Positions 24,005-36,473 of a DNA stretch of 64,000 bases are shown in pieces. Under the pieces are notes generated by a model. The model was not told the DNA's origin, did no database searches, and saw only the letters and a program-made list of their open reading frames with translations. Each line of letters begins with the position of its first letter. Position 1 is the first letter of the stretch. Where the stretch lies: assembly GCF_000283155.1 (NCBI RefSeq), contig NW_004454197.1, positions 13,837,814 through 13,901,813 on the forward strand, read 5' to 3'. Made by a program: the position numbers and the translations under genes. The stretch is from Ceratotherium simum simum. Taxonomy: Eukaryota; Chordata; Mammalia; Perissodactyla; Rhinocerotidae.

Positions 24005-24165
24005 CGAGTGCTGGTGTGCTGGTCGTGTGTCGGGCCCTGTCTTATTCACGCAGCCCAGGAATCCTAGTGGATGGGCACCATTGCCGTCTCTGTCTGCAAG
24101 TGAGGAAACTGGTGTACCATGTGATTGGGTAGCTGACCTGCAGTCTCCTCGGCCTTCCTGCAACT
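24005..24165 (+). repeat. MIR-type SINE
   Basis: Contains 'gggccctgtcttattcacgc' and 'gtctgcaagtgaggaaactg' in MIR order. Moderately diverged. Confidence 0.55.
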
Positions 24166-24774
24166 TAAATGCACGCAGCCGGCTGCAAAGGGAGCCGCTC
24201 GGTTAAGGATGCCCAGACGGGAAGGCTCCAGGGGACGAGGCTGGCCTCGTGCATCTCTGTGCAGCCTGAGTGGTGCCTCCAATGTCCCTGTGCTTGTGAA
24301 GCTCCTGGGGGTCCGATTCAGCAGCTCTGGGTGGGCCTGCGAGTCTGTGTCAGGCATGCCCTTGAGGAGAAAGTGCTGGGGAAGGGATGGTCTGGCTCTA
24401 GTTTCAGCCTCTTAGGTCCCCGGGGTAGACATAAATTCTGACAGAGGATATGGAAGCAGTAGGCTATTTCGGCAACCTTCCGATTTTCCTTCGGCTCCTG
24501 TGTATTTTCTACAGGCTGAGCAGGAGCTTGCTGGAAAAAGGATGGCTCCTATACCTGTTAGCACCCTGAAGTCCTTTCTGCACTACAGATTACCAGTTGG
24601 AGTTTTGTCTCCTTGAGCTGGGGCAGCCTGACTCTGCCCCTGACCTCAGACCCACTCTGGCCCTGCAGCCCGGACCAGCCCAGGAGGCTTCTCGGGAGAC
24701 AGACCTGGCCTCCTGTCATCCTCACACCTGTTCTATTTGGAACATTGGCAGGAGAGCCGCCTGTGGAGCTAGGC
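24166..24774. other. No gene seen; possible DNA transposon scrap
   Basis: A short piece at about 24296-24350 ('gaagctcctgggggtccgat') resembles MER5/MER20-type hAT relics. The rest is unique-looking. Confidence 0.3.
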
Positions 24775-24960
24775 AAGTCTGAGTCAACAGTCCAGCTCTG
24801 AACCCCTCTCTAGCTGTGTGACCACAGGGAAGGCTCTCTTCCTTGTGGACTCATTTTCTCTATTTGAACGATGGAGCACTGATACCCCCTCCAAGGTCCT
24901 TGAGATGACGGAAGTACAGCAACATTGCTTAAGAGTGATACAAACGTGGACACGTGCCTA
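24775..24960 (-). repeat. MIR-type SINE
   Basis: Reverse-complement MIR order: 'ccagctctgaacccctctct', 'agctgtgtgaccacagggaa', then 'ggactcattttctctatttg'. Clear. Confidence 0.75.
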
Positions 24961-25914
24961 AGGAGGGACTTGGAGGACACAACTTGGGAATCTGGAGTAC
25001 CTGTCTCCTTGAAATAAGCTTTCAAAACGAGAACACCAGGTCTCCGTTGATCTGAGGTCCAGCTGGCGTGGGCTCCTTACAGAAATGACTTGTAGGCCAA
25101 GAGGTGTTCACTGAACATGCTATTTTGTCCACCTTGCACAAAACAATGCTCTATTTCACACTTGAACACACAGCAGAGTCAGAAACCGGAGGCCCCCACG
25201 TGTTTTATGAACTCCCTTTGCTCTTGAAATTGGCATTCGAAAGAGAATTTTCGGGGCCCCAAATGGCTCCTTCCCTACAGCCACAATTCCCCAGCACCTC
25301 AGCAGGACATCTGCAAAGCCTGGTATCATATGTCGTGTTCCCTGAAGCTTCCTGTGACAGCTCCGGCAGGATCTTTGGGCTCCCTTGTGACTGTCCCAGG
25401 CCAAGCCTGTCAGTCCTCACCTCTGTCAAGACCCCTCCCCCACGCCCCCACCCTCTAATGGACTCTTTGTCCCCACCTGGATTCCCCAGAAGAAGGAGAG
25501 GTTTGATCACTGCATGGTCTCTTATCTCCAGCCCCCTCTCCCCATTCCCAGCCTCTGAGCCCGGCTGAGTCATGGATTTTGTTTTTTATGAAGTGTGGTT
25601 ATTCTCGGTAAGCTTTTCAATCACTCCTCTGTTGTTTGAAAGCACTTTTGTTTAGGGTATATGGAGTGGTTTCTGCAGGCTTGTTTGTGGTCAAAACTGT
25701 GTAGTTTTTATATATACTTAATTATAAAACTAATGCTACAAAGATGCTAAAACTAGGCAGAGATTTTATTTTTTCCTGCTGCATTAAAAACAAAATCAAA
25801 GCAAGCAAGCTGTTGTTTAGACCAGGTGGGAAAGCCTGAGGATGGAGGTTCCCTGGTGGGACGGAGGCCATGGGGACCCCGCCACGTGTGTGCCGAGCAG
25901 GTGCCCAGAGCGGG
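24961..25914. other. No gene seen
   Basis: Frames of 154 (plus, 25104-25568) and 122 codons (minus) overlap in GC-rich DNA and show no familiar domain. An AT-rich stretch follows from 25575. Confidence 0.45.
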
Positions 25915-26100
25915 ATGATGGCGCCCGCAGTGACTGTTGTCCACTCTGTGCTGGACACTGCTCGGGGTACAGCTCCTTTAATCCCCACACAAACTCAGCA
26001 TGTCCTGTCTTCTTTCATCTACTGAAGACAAAACAGTGTCAAAGATGCTAATAAAGTGTCCACGGTCGTGTGTTAGAAGCTGGTGGGGCTGGACTCCACC
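25915..26100 (+). repeat. MIR-type SINE
   Basis: 'ctctgtgctggacactgctc' then 'ctcctttaatccccacacaa' and 'ctactgaagacaaaaca' follow the MIR core order, ending with 'ggctggactccaccc'. Confidence 0.6.
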
Positions 26101-29100
26101 CAGTCCCTGGGATTCTTCGACTGCACCACCAGGACCAGCTGCAGCTCTGGCTCAGCAAATGCCTCCCACTAATGCTCGGGGCTCAGGTGGTTCCCGAGCA
26201 CCTGTCTTGAAATTGGCATTATGAAGAAACTTTTCTTGGACACAAGCAGCTGTAGGTCCAGCTCCAGGACTAACAGCCCTCTGCCTCCCGGGGCCTCGGC
26301 TTCCTCATTGCGTAATGGAGTAGTCCCACATGCTGTAAAGAGTTCTGGGAGGCCTCAGCGAGATGCTGCATATGCGGCTCTAGGTGTCTTTCTGGCTCTG
26401 TTCTGCAGGTCCAGCCGAAGCGGAATAGGAGCTGGCAGACCACGGGTTCTCCTCCGTGCCAGTGCCTGGCGGAGCCCACCATCCTCCAGGTCCATTTCTG
26501 GCTCTAGGGTTGGCACTGGAAGCCAAATGCCTCTGCAGTCGCTCTGTGGAGCAGTTATCCTTTCCAAGGGCAGGCCATAAAGTGGCTCCTTTTCTTCCCT
26601 TGCTGCAGATTCTAGGGGATTCTTGTCTAGATGGAAAGCCTGGCAATAGTATAACCCGTGAGCTTGATCTGCTTCCTATGAGATTGGGCAGCTTGAGCTC
26701 AGCTGGCCGTGGGCCCACGGCTTTTTTTGGGCTGTTTTGAAAAATGTGTTATGTTCAGCAAAAAACTTTCCCTACAGAATTCCTCTTAATTTTTAAACCC
26801 CTTTGTACGTCAAGGGAAATGCAAGTCTTATGTCTCTAACCCGTTTACCCTGAAGTCACTAAAGTTGTTCTGCAAGAGTGATTGAATGTTCTGGTGGTTC
26901 CTTTCTCAGGACAAAAAGTTGCATTTACCTTAGAGTGGGCAAGCTCTGATTTCCCAAGCTCTGAGAAAGAGCCAGAGCCCCAAATCCAGCAGGGTTGCAA
27001 CAGACACAAGAAGAGCCTTCTTTGGCTAATATTTATATTTTAGTTCTTTTAGATTCCATGTCTCTTTGAAGAAACAATTCAGCAAGAGTCATTGATTTGT
27101 TTTTCCAAAAAGTCATCTTCCAAGTCAAATTACCAGCTCAATTCAACTGCGGTACATAGACATTTTTGCAGTGAAATCTGAAATTGGACAAATCACCCTG
27201 GCTTTGTGTTTCTTTGTGGGTTTAGAATTGAATTAGAATTCAGGGCAGGCCAGGGCAATGGCTTTGACTTTTTATGTAGCCTCCAGAGATCTGCAGAGGT
27301 CTTGGTGTTGCTGAGATGATTTTCAGCCAAGTTTGAAACAATCAGTTTAATGAGAGGAACTTACCAAGAAGGGACTGGTGTCATGGGGATGGAGGTGAAT
27401 GGTGGAAACACAGCAGAGGGGGTAGTGACAGTGGATCAAAGCTGTGGTTTGAGCCTGGGTTTTCTGAGCAATTGGCTTCAGGCTTGGTTCTGGTGTCAAT
27501 CCCACATGTGAGTTGCTTCTTCCTTCTAGTCTTCCTGTGAGGATGAAACTGGCTGGTCCATAAGCTCCAGAAGGCCCCGGAAGGGCCCTGTCTATATTGT
27601 TCCCTGTTGCATGCAACTTAGAACATAGAATAATATGGTTGGTGTGTGGTTATATATTTGTCCAAAGGAAGAATGAATGAATGCCAATGCCCCTTCACTT
27701 TCATCTCTTATAGAAAAGGTCTCAGGTAGGTAAGCCACCTCACTCTGCAGCTCCTCCTTTCTAGTGTGGTCCCAGAATTTCCTGTCTAGCCTTCAGACCT
27801 CTATAAAACATGTCTCCATTTGTAGATCAGCTACAGAAATTGCAAAAGAGCTATTGTGTTTGGAATTCTCAGGAAGCTGTCTAATGGCTACTTCCAGGTT
27901 CCCCTTGGAACTTAGAGGGAGAGAATTTTTTTATTGGCTGGACATGAGGATTCAGCTAAGACAGAAATATCCTAGGTCTGTAATCTAATCTGCCAAACTG
28001 AGATGGGGAGACAATGAAGGGGCCAAGGGAGAGGGGCAAATCTGGCCTAACAGGAAAAACAACAGGTCCAGGTGTCATGGAACGTTAGGCATAGGCAGCA
28101 TAGGACAGACATGGGGGCAGTCCTGGCACCCAGAGACATCAGGGAGTCTAGCCTGTGCATGATGGTTACCCGCAGGGCGGCAGGTGCAATGACATTCAGA
28201 CTTTCAGGAAGGCTGGCTGGCAGGTGGTAGGCTGGCCCTACACCCCCAGCAAGATTCAAGGTTAGGTCTCCAGTTTGGGGGGCTACTCCTTTGAGCAAAA
28301 ATTAGTTCTAACTCAAGAGAAGCTGGGGTCCTGTTGAGAATCGACTCTTAGGAGCAAGGCAGAAATCCAGTTACCAGAAGCGGAACACAAGGCCACAGTT
28401 GGACTGGCAGCAGGCGTGACCCTCAACTCGGCCCTAAGTAAAGAGTTGGGGCTGTCTGATGCCCCTATTTGAAATCAGGACTAGGGTGTGAAGAGGAGAG
28501 GGGCAGAGGCAGGCTGAGGCAGGCTGAGGCAGGCCAGGTAGGTCCTTCCTGCACCCAGCTTCTCTTCTCACTTGGGTGTGACTGTTACTTAACGTTCTTG
28601 AGTATTTGGAAATAAATCAGAGCACCACAGAAGAAGGACCACACTTCTTTCTCACATGCCAGGTTCTTCCAGGAGAGAGAGAACTTTCAAGCGGTTGCAT
28701 GGATTGCCTTTTGCTATTTCTGCAGACTCTGGGTTACCTGTCATGGCATGGCTAGGTCTGACCATGGGCTTTTATTGCTATGACAACAACCCTCAGACCC
28801 TGGCTGCAGATGCTTCGCTCTGTGCTCTCTTTGGCCTTCTCCGGTTTAGTGTTCATGAGCGCCCTGAGAGGTAGAGCCCCCAGTCCTTGTTTGTGGTTGG
28901 GAACACACCCATACATAAACAAGTAAATCAGAGAAGGAGTGATTGGTCAAAGGCCAAACGCTCTGTGTCATCGTTCATCTCCATCGGTTCAAAGCACACC
29001 CACCTGCTCCATGTGAAGCCTGCGTAGGCTGGGTCCCCACCAGTCTTTGCCACTTAAACTCTCCCAGAGTCCAAACACTCAGTTCCCACTTCACAGTTGT

Positions 29101-29454
29101 CCCAGGCGTTTCTGCCCATGGTCTGCAGAGGGATCCAGGCTGCTGTGCTGTGGCCACTACAGGTCAGCCTCCTCATCCCCAGTGGTGGGAGCCCTGGCTG
29201 CCTTTGCTGATGGCCCCTGTGTCCAGCCCTGGCTCCCCCACTGCTACGGTTCCTACGTTGCTTGGGGATTGTCCTATCCCCTTCCTCAGGGGGCTCAATG
29301 CAGCTGGACAAACCCACAGGGAAATGGTCCCTTGCCATCCAACAAGGTGAAGGCCGTAGGTAGACTCTGCAGGGATTAAGTGTGCTCAAGGAAACTTCCC
29401 AGGCAGCCAAGGAGTTCTCAGAGCAGGCAACAAACCCAAGGTATTTGCACCACA
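26101..29454. other. No gene seen; mostly unique sequence
   Basis: A probable minus-strand MIR scrap lies at about 26265-26390 ('ggcctcggcttcctcattgc'). Around 28508-28534 a 'gaggcaggct' unit is repeated in tandem. Frames of up to 137 codons at 28.9-29.5 kb overlap on both strands and match nothing I know. Confidence 0.45.
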
Positions 29455-29884
29455 TTCTGTGCCTCAAACAATAAAATTAGAAATAAACAGAAAGGCCAGG
29501 ACCTAAAAGTACCTAACCACACAGAATCTAAAAATAGTTTCCTCACTATCGACCAGGCAGGGAGGAAATTCAAAGAAAGTAAGAGCATTTAAGAAATAAT
29601 TAAAATGTAGATACTCTAACAAAGTGTATGGACTCAGGCCAAACCATTCTCAGAGGGAAAGTAATTTCTTCGATGGCAATTTTAATAAAAATGCTAAGGG
29701 AGCTTTAATGACCTAAACTGTTAACAAAGAAACAAAGATGCCAGTTCACAGAACAAGGGAGGAAGAAAGAAATACCAACACCACAGAGAAAAGAACTGAA
29801 AAGAGAGACAACAAATTAACTAATATGGGTTAGTTCCTTGAAAAAATATGTTGACCAAATTGACAAGCCATAGGAAATATTTTT

Positions 29885-30478
29885 GTATATGTCTACTAGG
29901 TCCATCTCGTCCAGTTTTTCATTTAAGTCTACTATTTCTTTATTGACTTTTTGTCTGGATGATCTATCCATTGCTGTAAGTGGGGTGTTAAGATCCCCTA
30001 CTATTATTGTGTTGTTGTTGATGTGTCCTTTTAGGTTTGTTAATAGTTGCTTTATGTACATTGGTGCCCCTATGTTGGGTGCATATATATTTATAAGTGA
30101 TATGTCTTCTTGATGGAGTGTCCCTTTTATCATTATATATTTCCCTTCTTTGTCTTTCTTAACCTGTTTTATCTTGAAGTCTACTTTGTCTGATATGAGT
30201 ATGGCAACACCTGCTTTCTTTTGTTTGCCATTAGCTTGGAGTATTGTCTTCCATCCTTTCACTCTGAGCCTGTGCTTGTCTTTAGTGCTGAGATGTGTTT
30301 CCTGAAGGCAGCATATTGTTGGGTCTTGCTTTTTAATCCATCCTGCCACTCTGTATCTTTTGATTGGAGAGTTCAATCCATTTACATTTAGGGTAATTAT
30401 TGATATACGAGGGCTTAATGTTGCTATTTTGTCACTTATTTTCTGGTTCTTTTGCATTTCCTTTGTTTCTTGTCCCAT
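29885..30478 (-). pseudogene. L1 ORF2 endonuclease domain, 3'-truncated
   Basis: An open frame from the ATG at 30478 encodes about 198 residues of L1 endonuclease before running out of the element (the frame goes on to 29816 in host DNA). It carries 'ITLNVNGLNSPIK', 'CCLQETHL', 'KKAGVAILISDKVDF' and 'IVGDLNTPL', in the order of the apurinic-endonuclease-like fold. The reverse transcriptase and C-terminal parts are absent, so it cannot mobilise anything. That the frame is open over almost 200 codons suggests a fairly recent insertion. Confidence 0.85.
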
Positions 30479-30996
30479 TTGTTTTGGACTGCTAATTCAG
30501 TTTGGTTGTTCTGTCTTATGATTCTTCTAGTTTTCTCTTTGTTTATCATATGTGGTTTTGCTTTGATTATTTGTTTAGTGGTTACCTTGAGGTTTGGGCA
30601 AAAAATCTTGTGTATGAGATAGTCCATTATCTGATGGCCTCCTATTTCCTTATACTAAGTCAATTCAATCACTTTCCTCTTCCCCTTCTAAGTTGCTCTT
30701 GTTATACCTTATTCTATCTTGTGTTGTGGCTGTGTGTTTACAGTGATGAGGTTAAATTTATTTTTGGTGAATTTCTTCCTTTGATCTTTGAGTTTAGTAT
30801 TTAAGTGGTTGCTAACCTATTCCAGTAAAGATCTACTATTTCTCTGATTTTGTCTACCTACTTTTCTCCTTCCTCCAAGCTTTGTGTTCCCTTTCTCTTC
30901 TTTTTTTCAGGCCTGAGGGCCTTCTTGAGTATTTCTTGTAGTGGGGGTCTCGTGGCCATGAACTCCCTTAGCTTTTGTTTATCTGGGAGAGTTACT
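29885..30996 (-). mobile_element. L1 internal segment with perfect target duplication, no poly(A)
   Basis: The segment runs on the minus strand from the end of ORF1 ('KLREF' near 30960), across the spacer, into the ORF2 endonuclease, where it stops. It is flanked by 'agccataggaaatattttt' at 29866-29884 and 30997-31015, identical over 19 bases. On the minus strand the host reads CTTTT/AAAAATATT at the insertion site, the favoured L1 endonuclease cut. Normal L1 copies end in a 3' UTR and poly(A); this one ends inside ORF2 at '...GACATATAC', directly against the A-rich duplication. Confidence 0.85.
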
Positions 30997-31129
30997 AGCC
31001 ATAGGAAATATTTTTAAAAGAAAAAAGAGAGAGAGAAAAAAAGGAGAAACTGACGAGGGCTGATGAAACATGCAGAACAAGTGAAGCGTTTGAGGCTGTG
31101 GCTTGCACTTTGAGAAAGTTAACAGAACG

Positions 31130-31310
31130 GTGGGCTTCGGAGCCAGACTGCCGGGTCCAAAACGCGCTGCTCCTCTGCTTGCCTTCAGCCAAGTTGCTTA
31201 ACATCTTGTTGTGCCCGTTTCCTCCTGTAAAACGGGGAGGAAAATGATAGTCTGCCCCTTACGGTTTTTGCCAAGTTTGAGTAAGTTAACCCATGTCACT
31301 CATGGGAACA
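31130..31310 (-). repeat. MIR-type SINE
   Basis: Reverse-order MIR: 'cggagccagactgccgggtc', 'aagttgcttaacatcttgtt', then 'cgtttcctcctgtaaaacgg'. Clear. Confidence 0.75.
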
Positions 31311-31344
31311 TTGCAGTGGCAGAGCCAGGGAGAGAAGCCGCTCT

Positions 31345-31490
31345 CTGAGCTCCCCACGATACTAATCACAAGAGCTCACAGCAGCCTGGGAGGCCTGGGC
31401 TAGTCTTATCTCCATCTCACAGAGAAAGAAACCAGGGCAAAGAAAGTTTGAGAAAACTGTCCAAGGTCACTCCACCTTCTTAGAAAAATT
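31345..31490 (+). repeat. MIR-type SINE relic
   Basis: 'tcttatctccatctcacaga' and 'aactgtccaaggtcact' match the central and tail MIR blocks in plus orientation. Confidence 0.55.
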
Positions 31491-31638
31491 TTCCAAAGTG
31501 GGGGAGAACAACAGAGTCGTCACATAGTTGGAGGATCTGGGCATGTTCTTCCTGAAGAAGAGAAGACTCAGGGGGGCTTGTCCCACGTGCCCTGGGGAAT
31601 AGCTGGTACCCGTGGGTGGAAGCTAAAGGGAGGAACAT

Positions 31639-32091
31639 TGTGATGGTTAATTTTATGTGTCAACTTGACTGGGCTGAGGGATGCCCAGATAGTTGGTAAC
31701 ACATTATTTCTGGGTGTGTCTGTAAGGAAGAGATTAACATATGAATCGACAGACTGAGTAAGGAAGATCTGCTCTCACCCATATGGGCAGACTTCACGCA
31801 ATCCATTGAGGGCCTGAAAAGAACAAATAGGAGGAAGAAGGGCGAATTTGCTCTTCCTGCTTGATCTGAGACGTCTGTCTTCCCCTGCCCTTGGGCACCC
31901 ACGCTTCTGGTTCTTGGGCCTTCAGTTTGAACACCACGGGCTTTCCTGGGCCTCCAGCTTGCAGATGGCAGATGGTGGGACTTCTCGGCCTCCATAATCA
32001 CATGGGCCAATCCCTCATAATAAATCTTTTTCTATGGATCTACATATATCCTGTTGGTTCTGTTTCTCTGGAGAACTCCGACTCATACGCA
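31639..32091 (+). mobile_element. Solo LTR, MLT1-type (ERVL-MaLR)
   Basis: Begins TGTGATGGTTAATTTTATG, contains a polyadenylation signal AATAAA at 32019-32024 and ends 'ggttctgtttctctggagaa' plus a short tail finishing near CA at 32091. About 450 bp. The same LTR family occurs at 61975-62403, with matching blocks in the same order. I could not see a clear 5-bp duplication, so the ends have drifted. No internal retroviral sequence is attached. Confidence 0.7.
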
Positions 32092-33559
32092 CTTTCAATT
32101 CAATGTGAGTGTGGTGGATTAAATGTGCTTTTAACCACCATTGTCTATTTTCTTGAGTATTTTCCCCTTTCCTTCTTGGCTTCCAAGTTTGGAGGTAATG
32201 GGGAAATGGTCATTCCTGAATTTTGTGTTTTTAAAAACCTTAACCTGTTGTGGAGACCGCATCTTGTGGCTCTGAGAGAAAAATTGTCACCACTAAGGAA
32301 AAGAAGGACTTCTTCTAGAGGCTAGAAAAAATCTTGGCTGGTGAGGTGGGCGTGGAGAGGGGTGGGCACGTGGAGAGACCAGGGTATGTGGTAAGAACGG
32401 AGACACACACTTCTTGGGCGGAATCTGGTGGCCTCAAGGAGGCAGCGAGGCCCCAGGGAGTAACTGAGTGCTTGGTGGCACCATCGAGAGCCTCCCAGAC
32501 TTCTTGTGCCCCAGCATGCCCCTCAGAGACACAGGCAGACTCCTGGGATGGCACAGGTGGGCTGAAGCCAGCTCGGGATCTGCAGCAGCCACAGCAACAG
32601 AAATGTGGGGGCCTCAATGGAGACCCCTATGGGTTCAAGATCAGGAGCAAATGACACTGTACTCATCTTGGCAGACATCTGAGTAGACAGAGAACTCAGG
32701 GTCAGGTGCTGCCTTGACCTAAGCCCACTGCAGGACATAATCACAACCCTAGGGAGGAAAAAGAGGATCCCAACTGACTGAATTTAATTTTTTTTATAAC
32801 CTGAACAGCATGAGGCTTTCACATAGAAATTAAATAGAATCGAGTTTGTAGACTGAGAGTCTGCCTTCTATGTTAGGGAACTTTTCTTTCCCCTACTCAT
32901 TAGAGGTGCTCAATGTAGCTGGTTCCCTGCACTGGAAGTGTCCAGCGGGAGCTAGATAGGCCTTTGCTGAGGATGTCTACAAGAAATGCACGTGCTGGCT
33001 AAAGACTGGGCCACCTAGAGACTCTGTGATTGTATGAACTCAAACAGGTGCAAAGATGACAGCCGGCAAGAGGGGCTCGAGGGGAAACCTGGAATTTTCT
33101 GACTCTAAAATGTTTCCTCCCGCTACCTAAAATTCGTGGTCATTGATTCATTTTTGAGGGAAAGAAAACATAGGATATATTAGGTTGGTGAATGGGGAGA
33201 GAAGATTTGGGAATAGAAGAGAAGATGGTGAAGCCAAAGAGAGGGTCTGTGTGGGTCAGCGAGGTGGGGCAGCCAGCATGGGGGCAATCTTATGCCATGG
33301 CCTGTGTGACTGAGTAGAGTTGGCACAGTTGAAGGGGGTGGGTGGCTGGTATGTGAGAGCAGGTATACCATAGGGGAATGATGGCCTGGGGCTGTAGATA
33401 GACTATGGGGTGATGGGTGGCAGATGTGTGAGCGTGTATGTGATGTGGGTGCCGTCTAGAGAGGGTGAGTGGGGTGTGCAGTTCGGGAGTGACTGTCTGT
33501 AGAGCATAATGCACCCTGTCCTGGGGTGTGTTTGGTGGTTTTTCCTTTGTGAAAGAATA
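32092..33559. other. No gene seen
   Basis: Unique-looking sequence. The stretch 33185-33530 is purine/GT-biased ('gtggctggtatgtgagagca'), which produces spurious minus-strand frames. No recognised element. Confidence 0.45.
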
Positions 33560-34345
33560 GCCCTGATTGGGTATTTGGAAATGTACTAAACAAATTTAAA
33601 AAATTATCTAACTTGGAATTCTGTTAGCTTTTTCAACTGAGCACATTTGTCTGTCTTCAATTCTGGAATATTATCAGCTACTATCTCTTTAAATATTGTC
33701 TTTTGTTTTTCTCATTATGGAACTCTTGTTAGCTGTATGTTGGAGATTCTTCCTCTAGCCTCTGTGTCTATTGACTTCTTTGTCATATTTTCCATGTCTT
33801 TTTTGCTCTCTTTGCTATGTTCTAAGTTATTTTTCACAGTTTGGTTTTCTCAATCATCAGTTCTCCTTGATTCTGTTCAATCCCCTGTTTATCTCCTCTA
33901 CCATCATTTTTTTTCGTTTCACCAGCTATACTTTCCACTTTCAGATTTCTAATTTCTTGTATGTTTCTGTTCTAGTCCATGATCTCTGATATTTCAGAGA
34001 GTCACAGACAAGCAACCTCCTAGTCTTATTTTATGGATGTATTCCTTTCTCTGCCTCTTTAGTAATTTTAAGCTCACCAATTTCAAAGTCTTTTTCAATT
34101 ACTTTTTTATTTCCATTTTCTCTAGAGGTTAGCTCTCCCATTTATTGGATTTGTTAACTGTCATTCACAGGGTTATACTTTCTTGTTTGTTTCATTCTTT
34201 TGACTTTTGGGCTCATCATGTTGTGAGTTTTATTTTTGTGGTTGTTATTTCAAAAGTTTTCTTTCCAAATTCTCTTCTTACTGCATGGTGGTTTTCCAGA
34301 TTCAGCCAGGCTTTCTGTGGTCCACATCTCAAAACAAAGTCTTAT
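33560..34345 (-). mobile_element. Old L1 fragment, ORF1/5' region
   Basis: The plus strand is T-rich with 'atctctttaaatattgtctt', 'attatggaactcttgttagc' and 'ttcagatttctaatttctt', which read in reverse as the ORF1 part of old L1 families. No open frame of use. The limits are uncertain. Confidence 0.6.
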
Positions 34346-36234
34346 AAAAGGGCTCAGGGATATTGCCCTTTGGGAAATTGCAGTCCCAGTCCCTGAACCT
34401 GTGAACAGCAGTCACGAACCCCAAGTTGCATAATTCCAGAGGCACCAATTACGTGAAATAAAATGTCAACAGTGCCCCCTAGAGTTGTGCAATAAGATGG
34501 CCCTCCTGGAAGCCCATTTCCAATGTTGAGATGTCTCCCCTATTGTCTTCCACCCCTTGCAAGTGCCACTTTTCTGAGGCTCAGAGAAGATAAATCACTT
34601 ACATGGGAAATTCACTGGAGAATGGTCTGCAGTCTATGTATGTTTCCGCTGCACCGTGCTGCAACTCAGAGCCGTCAAAGAATGCTATAGAAAACAAGTG
34701 GGTCCTTGAAATTTGGCATTGAAAGTATTTCTAGGGTCGGATGAAAATAGATTCCTCGCATTTTTCCATGTGTGTGGAAAACACATGGAAGGGAGGGCGA
34801 TGATGAAAATACAGTAGTTGGGGCTTTATTGCCTCCAGCTTGCCCCATGTCTGCCACGATTGCTGGAGCAACTGAGTCCTGAGAGAACACCAGAGACTGG
34901 GCTACGTGTGTTCTGGGAGACTTGTCTGTGACTCGCAGTTCCTTCCCCCACTGCAGAGACAAGTGTGGCCACTCTCCTCCAGCCAGAACTCTCTTTGGAT
35001 TTCAAACAGCCCCGGGGTTGTGTTACACTGTTATTGGATGTGATTTTTCCAAAACCACGCTTCACTTTGAGTTTGCATCACTGTGAGGCAGCCTTCCGCA
35101 CTGCTTCAGAGGGAGAGGATGGAGCCCAGCTGAAGACTTAGCAAACACACACATAAGCTTTTGCACATTTCCTCTCTGATATATGACTTAATGGGTTCAG
35201 TAACCCTGGAAATATTTGATCTTGGCACCACAAGTTCCCAGGGTCACTGGTGTACTGGAGGCTGGGGCTTGAAGTCTCTCCTGCTAAAATCCCATCACCA
35301 AAGAAAAGATGTCAAGGCTACCATGGGAACTGACTGCATGTTCAGCCAATCAGATCTTTGGGAGGAGGATTCAACTCCCCCCCTTGGCTAAGTCTATCAT
35401 ATGCAGTGGGAGAGCTGCCCAGTTGTTTTTCCCCGTGCCTAGCACCATGAGTAGCTCTCAGTGACTGAAGGGGACGGGAACACTTTAACTCATGACAATG
35501 GACCTAGCTATTATCACCATCCAAGTATGGCAAAAAGATAAGGAGTAAAGCGGTTCATTTTCAATGGTTCCAATTCCAAAAGATGACAATCTGCATGCAC
35601 TTTGGGTTTTCAAAGTAGATGGAACTGCTTTTCTAAATGTCTTAGGTCTGGAAAACTTCAAAGGCATTTGGCCAAGCAAGTCCTCTCTTAATTTTCAAAT
35701 CCTGGTCTATTTTAAGAGAAACACAAGCTGCCTCTTTCTGATTCACTTATACTTGATTTGTCAAAACACTGTTTTGTAAGACATGTTTGTTGTCCAAAAA
35801 TCCTAGTGACCCCTGTTAGAAGCATTGCAACCTAAGGCAGGGAATTGGTTATGGGCAATTGTCCTCAGTCCCAAGCCTGACATCAGCTCCATGTCTCATC
35901 TCCCTGGAGGGCTCTCGGGTCCTAAACTGGGCCTCCTGTGCTTTCCCATCTTTGAGAAGTGGACAGGGACTTTAAAAGAAGAGGCTGTGGCTGTTTGTCC
36001 TCAGATCCCCAACCAAGTCTTAGAGGTTTGGCTAAAAACCCTGAACACTCTTCCCAGAGGAGAGTAAATAGAGCCATGTAAAAATACAGCATTGGTGTTT
36101 TTTTGACTTTATGAAGTTTATATACTTGAAGTGCAGCATGATAAATGAATGTGTTTTTCTGTGGTTACCTCTATTTAGTCTGCTATATAATGGTCTGCAT
36201 TCATTTGAATGATATCTAAAATGACAAATCAGCC
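34346..36234. other. No gene seen
   Basis: Unique-looking sequence. Open frames up to 95 codons show nothing familiar. The stretch 36070-36230 is AT-rich and featureless to me. Confidence 0.45.
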
Positions 36235-36473
36235 TTTAAAAAATATTTTTAAATTGCACCCTTTAAAAAAATATTTTAAAATTGAGGAAAACTTGACATG
36301 TATGTACAGATCCTAAGTGTATAAATCGAGGAGTCTTGACAAATGCATATACTCATATAACTAACAACCCAATCAAGTTATAGAATATTTCCATTACCCC
36401 AGAATGTTTACTTGTGTCCTCTTCCAGTCAGTTCCCATTACCCGTAAGCAACTGCTGTTCTGATTTCTGTCAC

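Larger units (their letters stand above)
29455..31045 (+). mobile_element. Old L1 ORF2 fragment interrupted by a younger L1
   Basis: Plus-strand blocks 'caataaaattagaaataaac', 'ccaaaccattctcagaggga' and 'gttagttccttgaaaaaata' follow the linker between endonuclease and reverse transcriptase in L1 ORF2. The sequence resumes beyond 30997 ('aaaagaaaaaagagag'), completing the same block after the inserted minus-strand L1 segment. It is a decayed fragment with no long frame. Confidence 0.6.

Noticed and set aside
29054..29467. 137-codon minus-strand frame with overlapping 135-codon plus frame
   Set aside because: No domain, both strands open together, and no splice or transcript signal.
33647..33952. 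101-codon plus-strand hydrophobic frame resembling a membrane protein
   Set aside because: Antisense of an old L1 ORF1; the same artefact as above.
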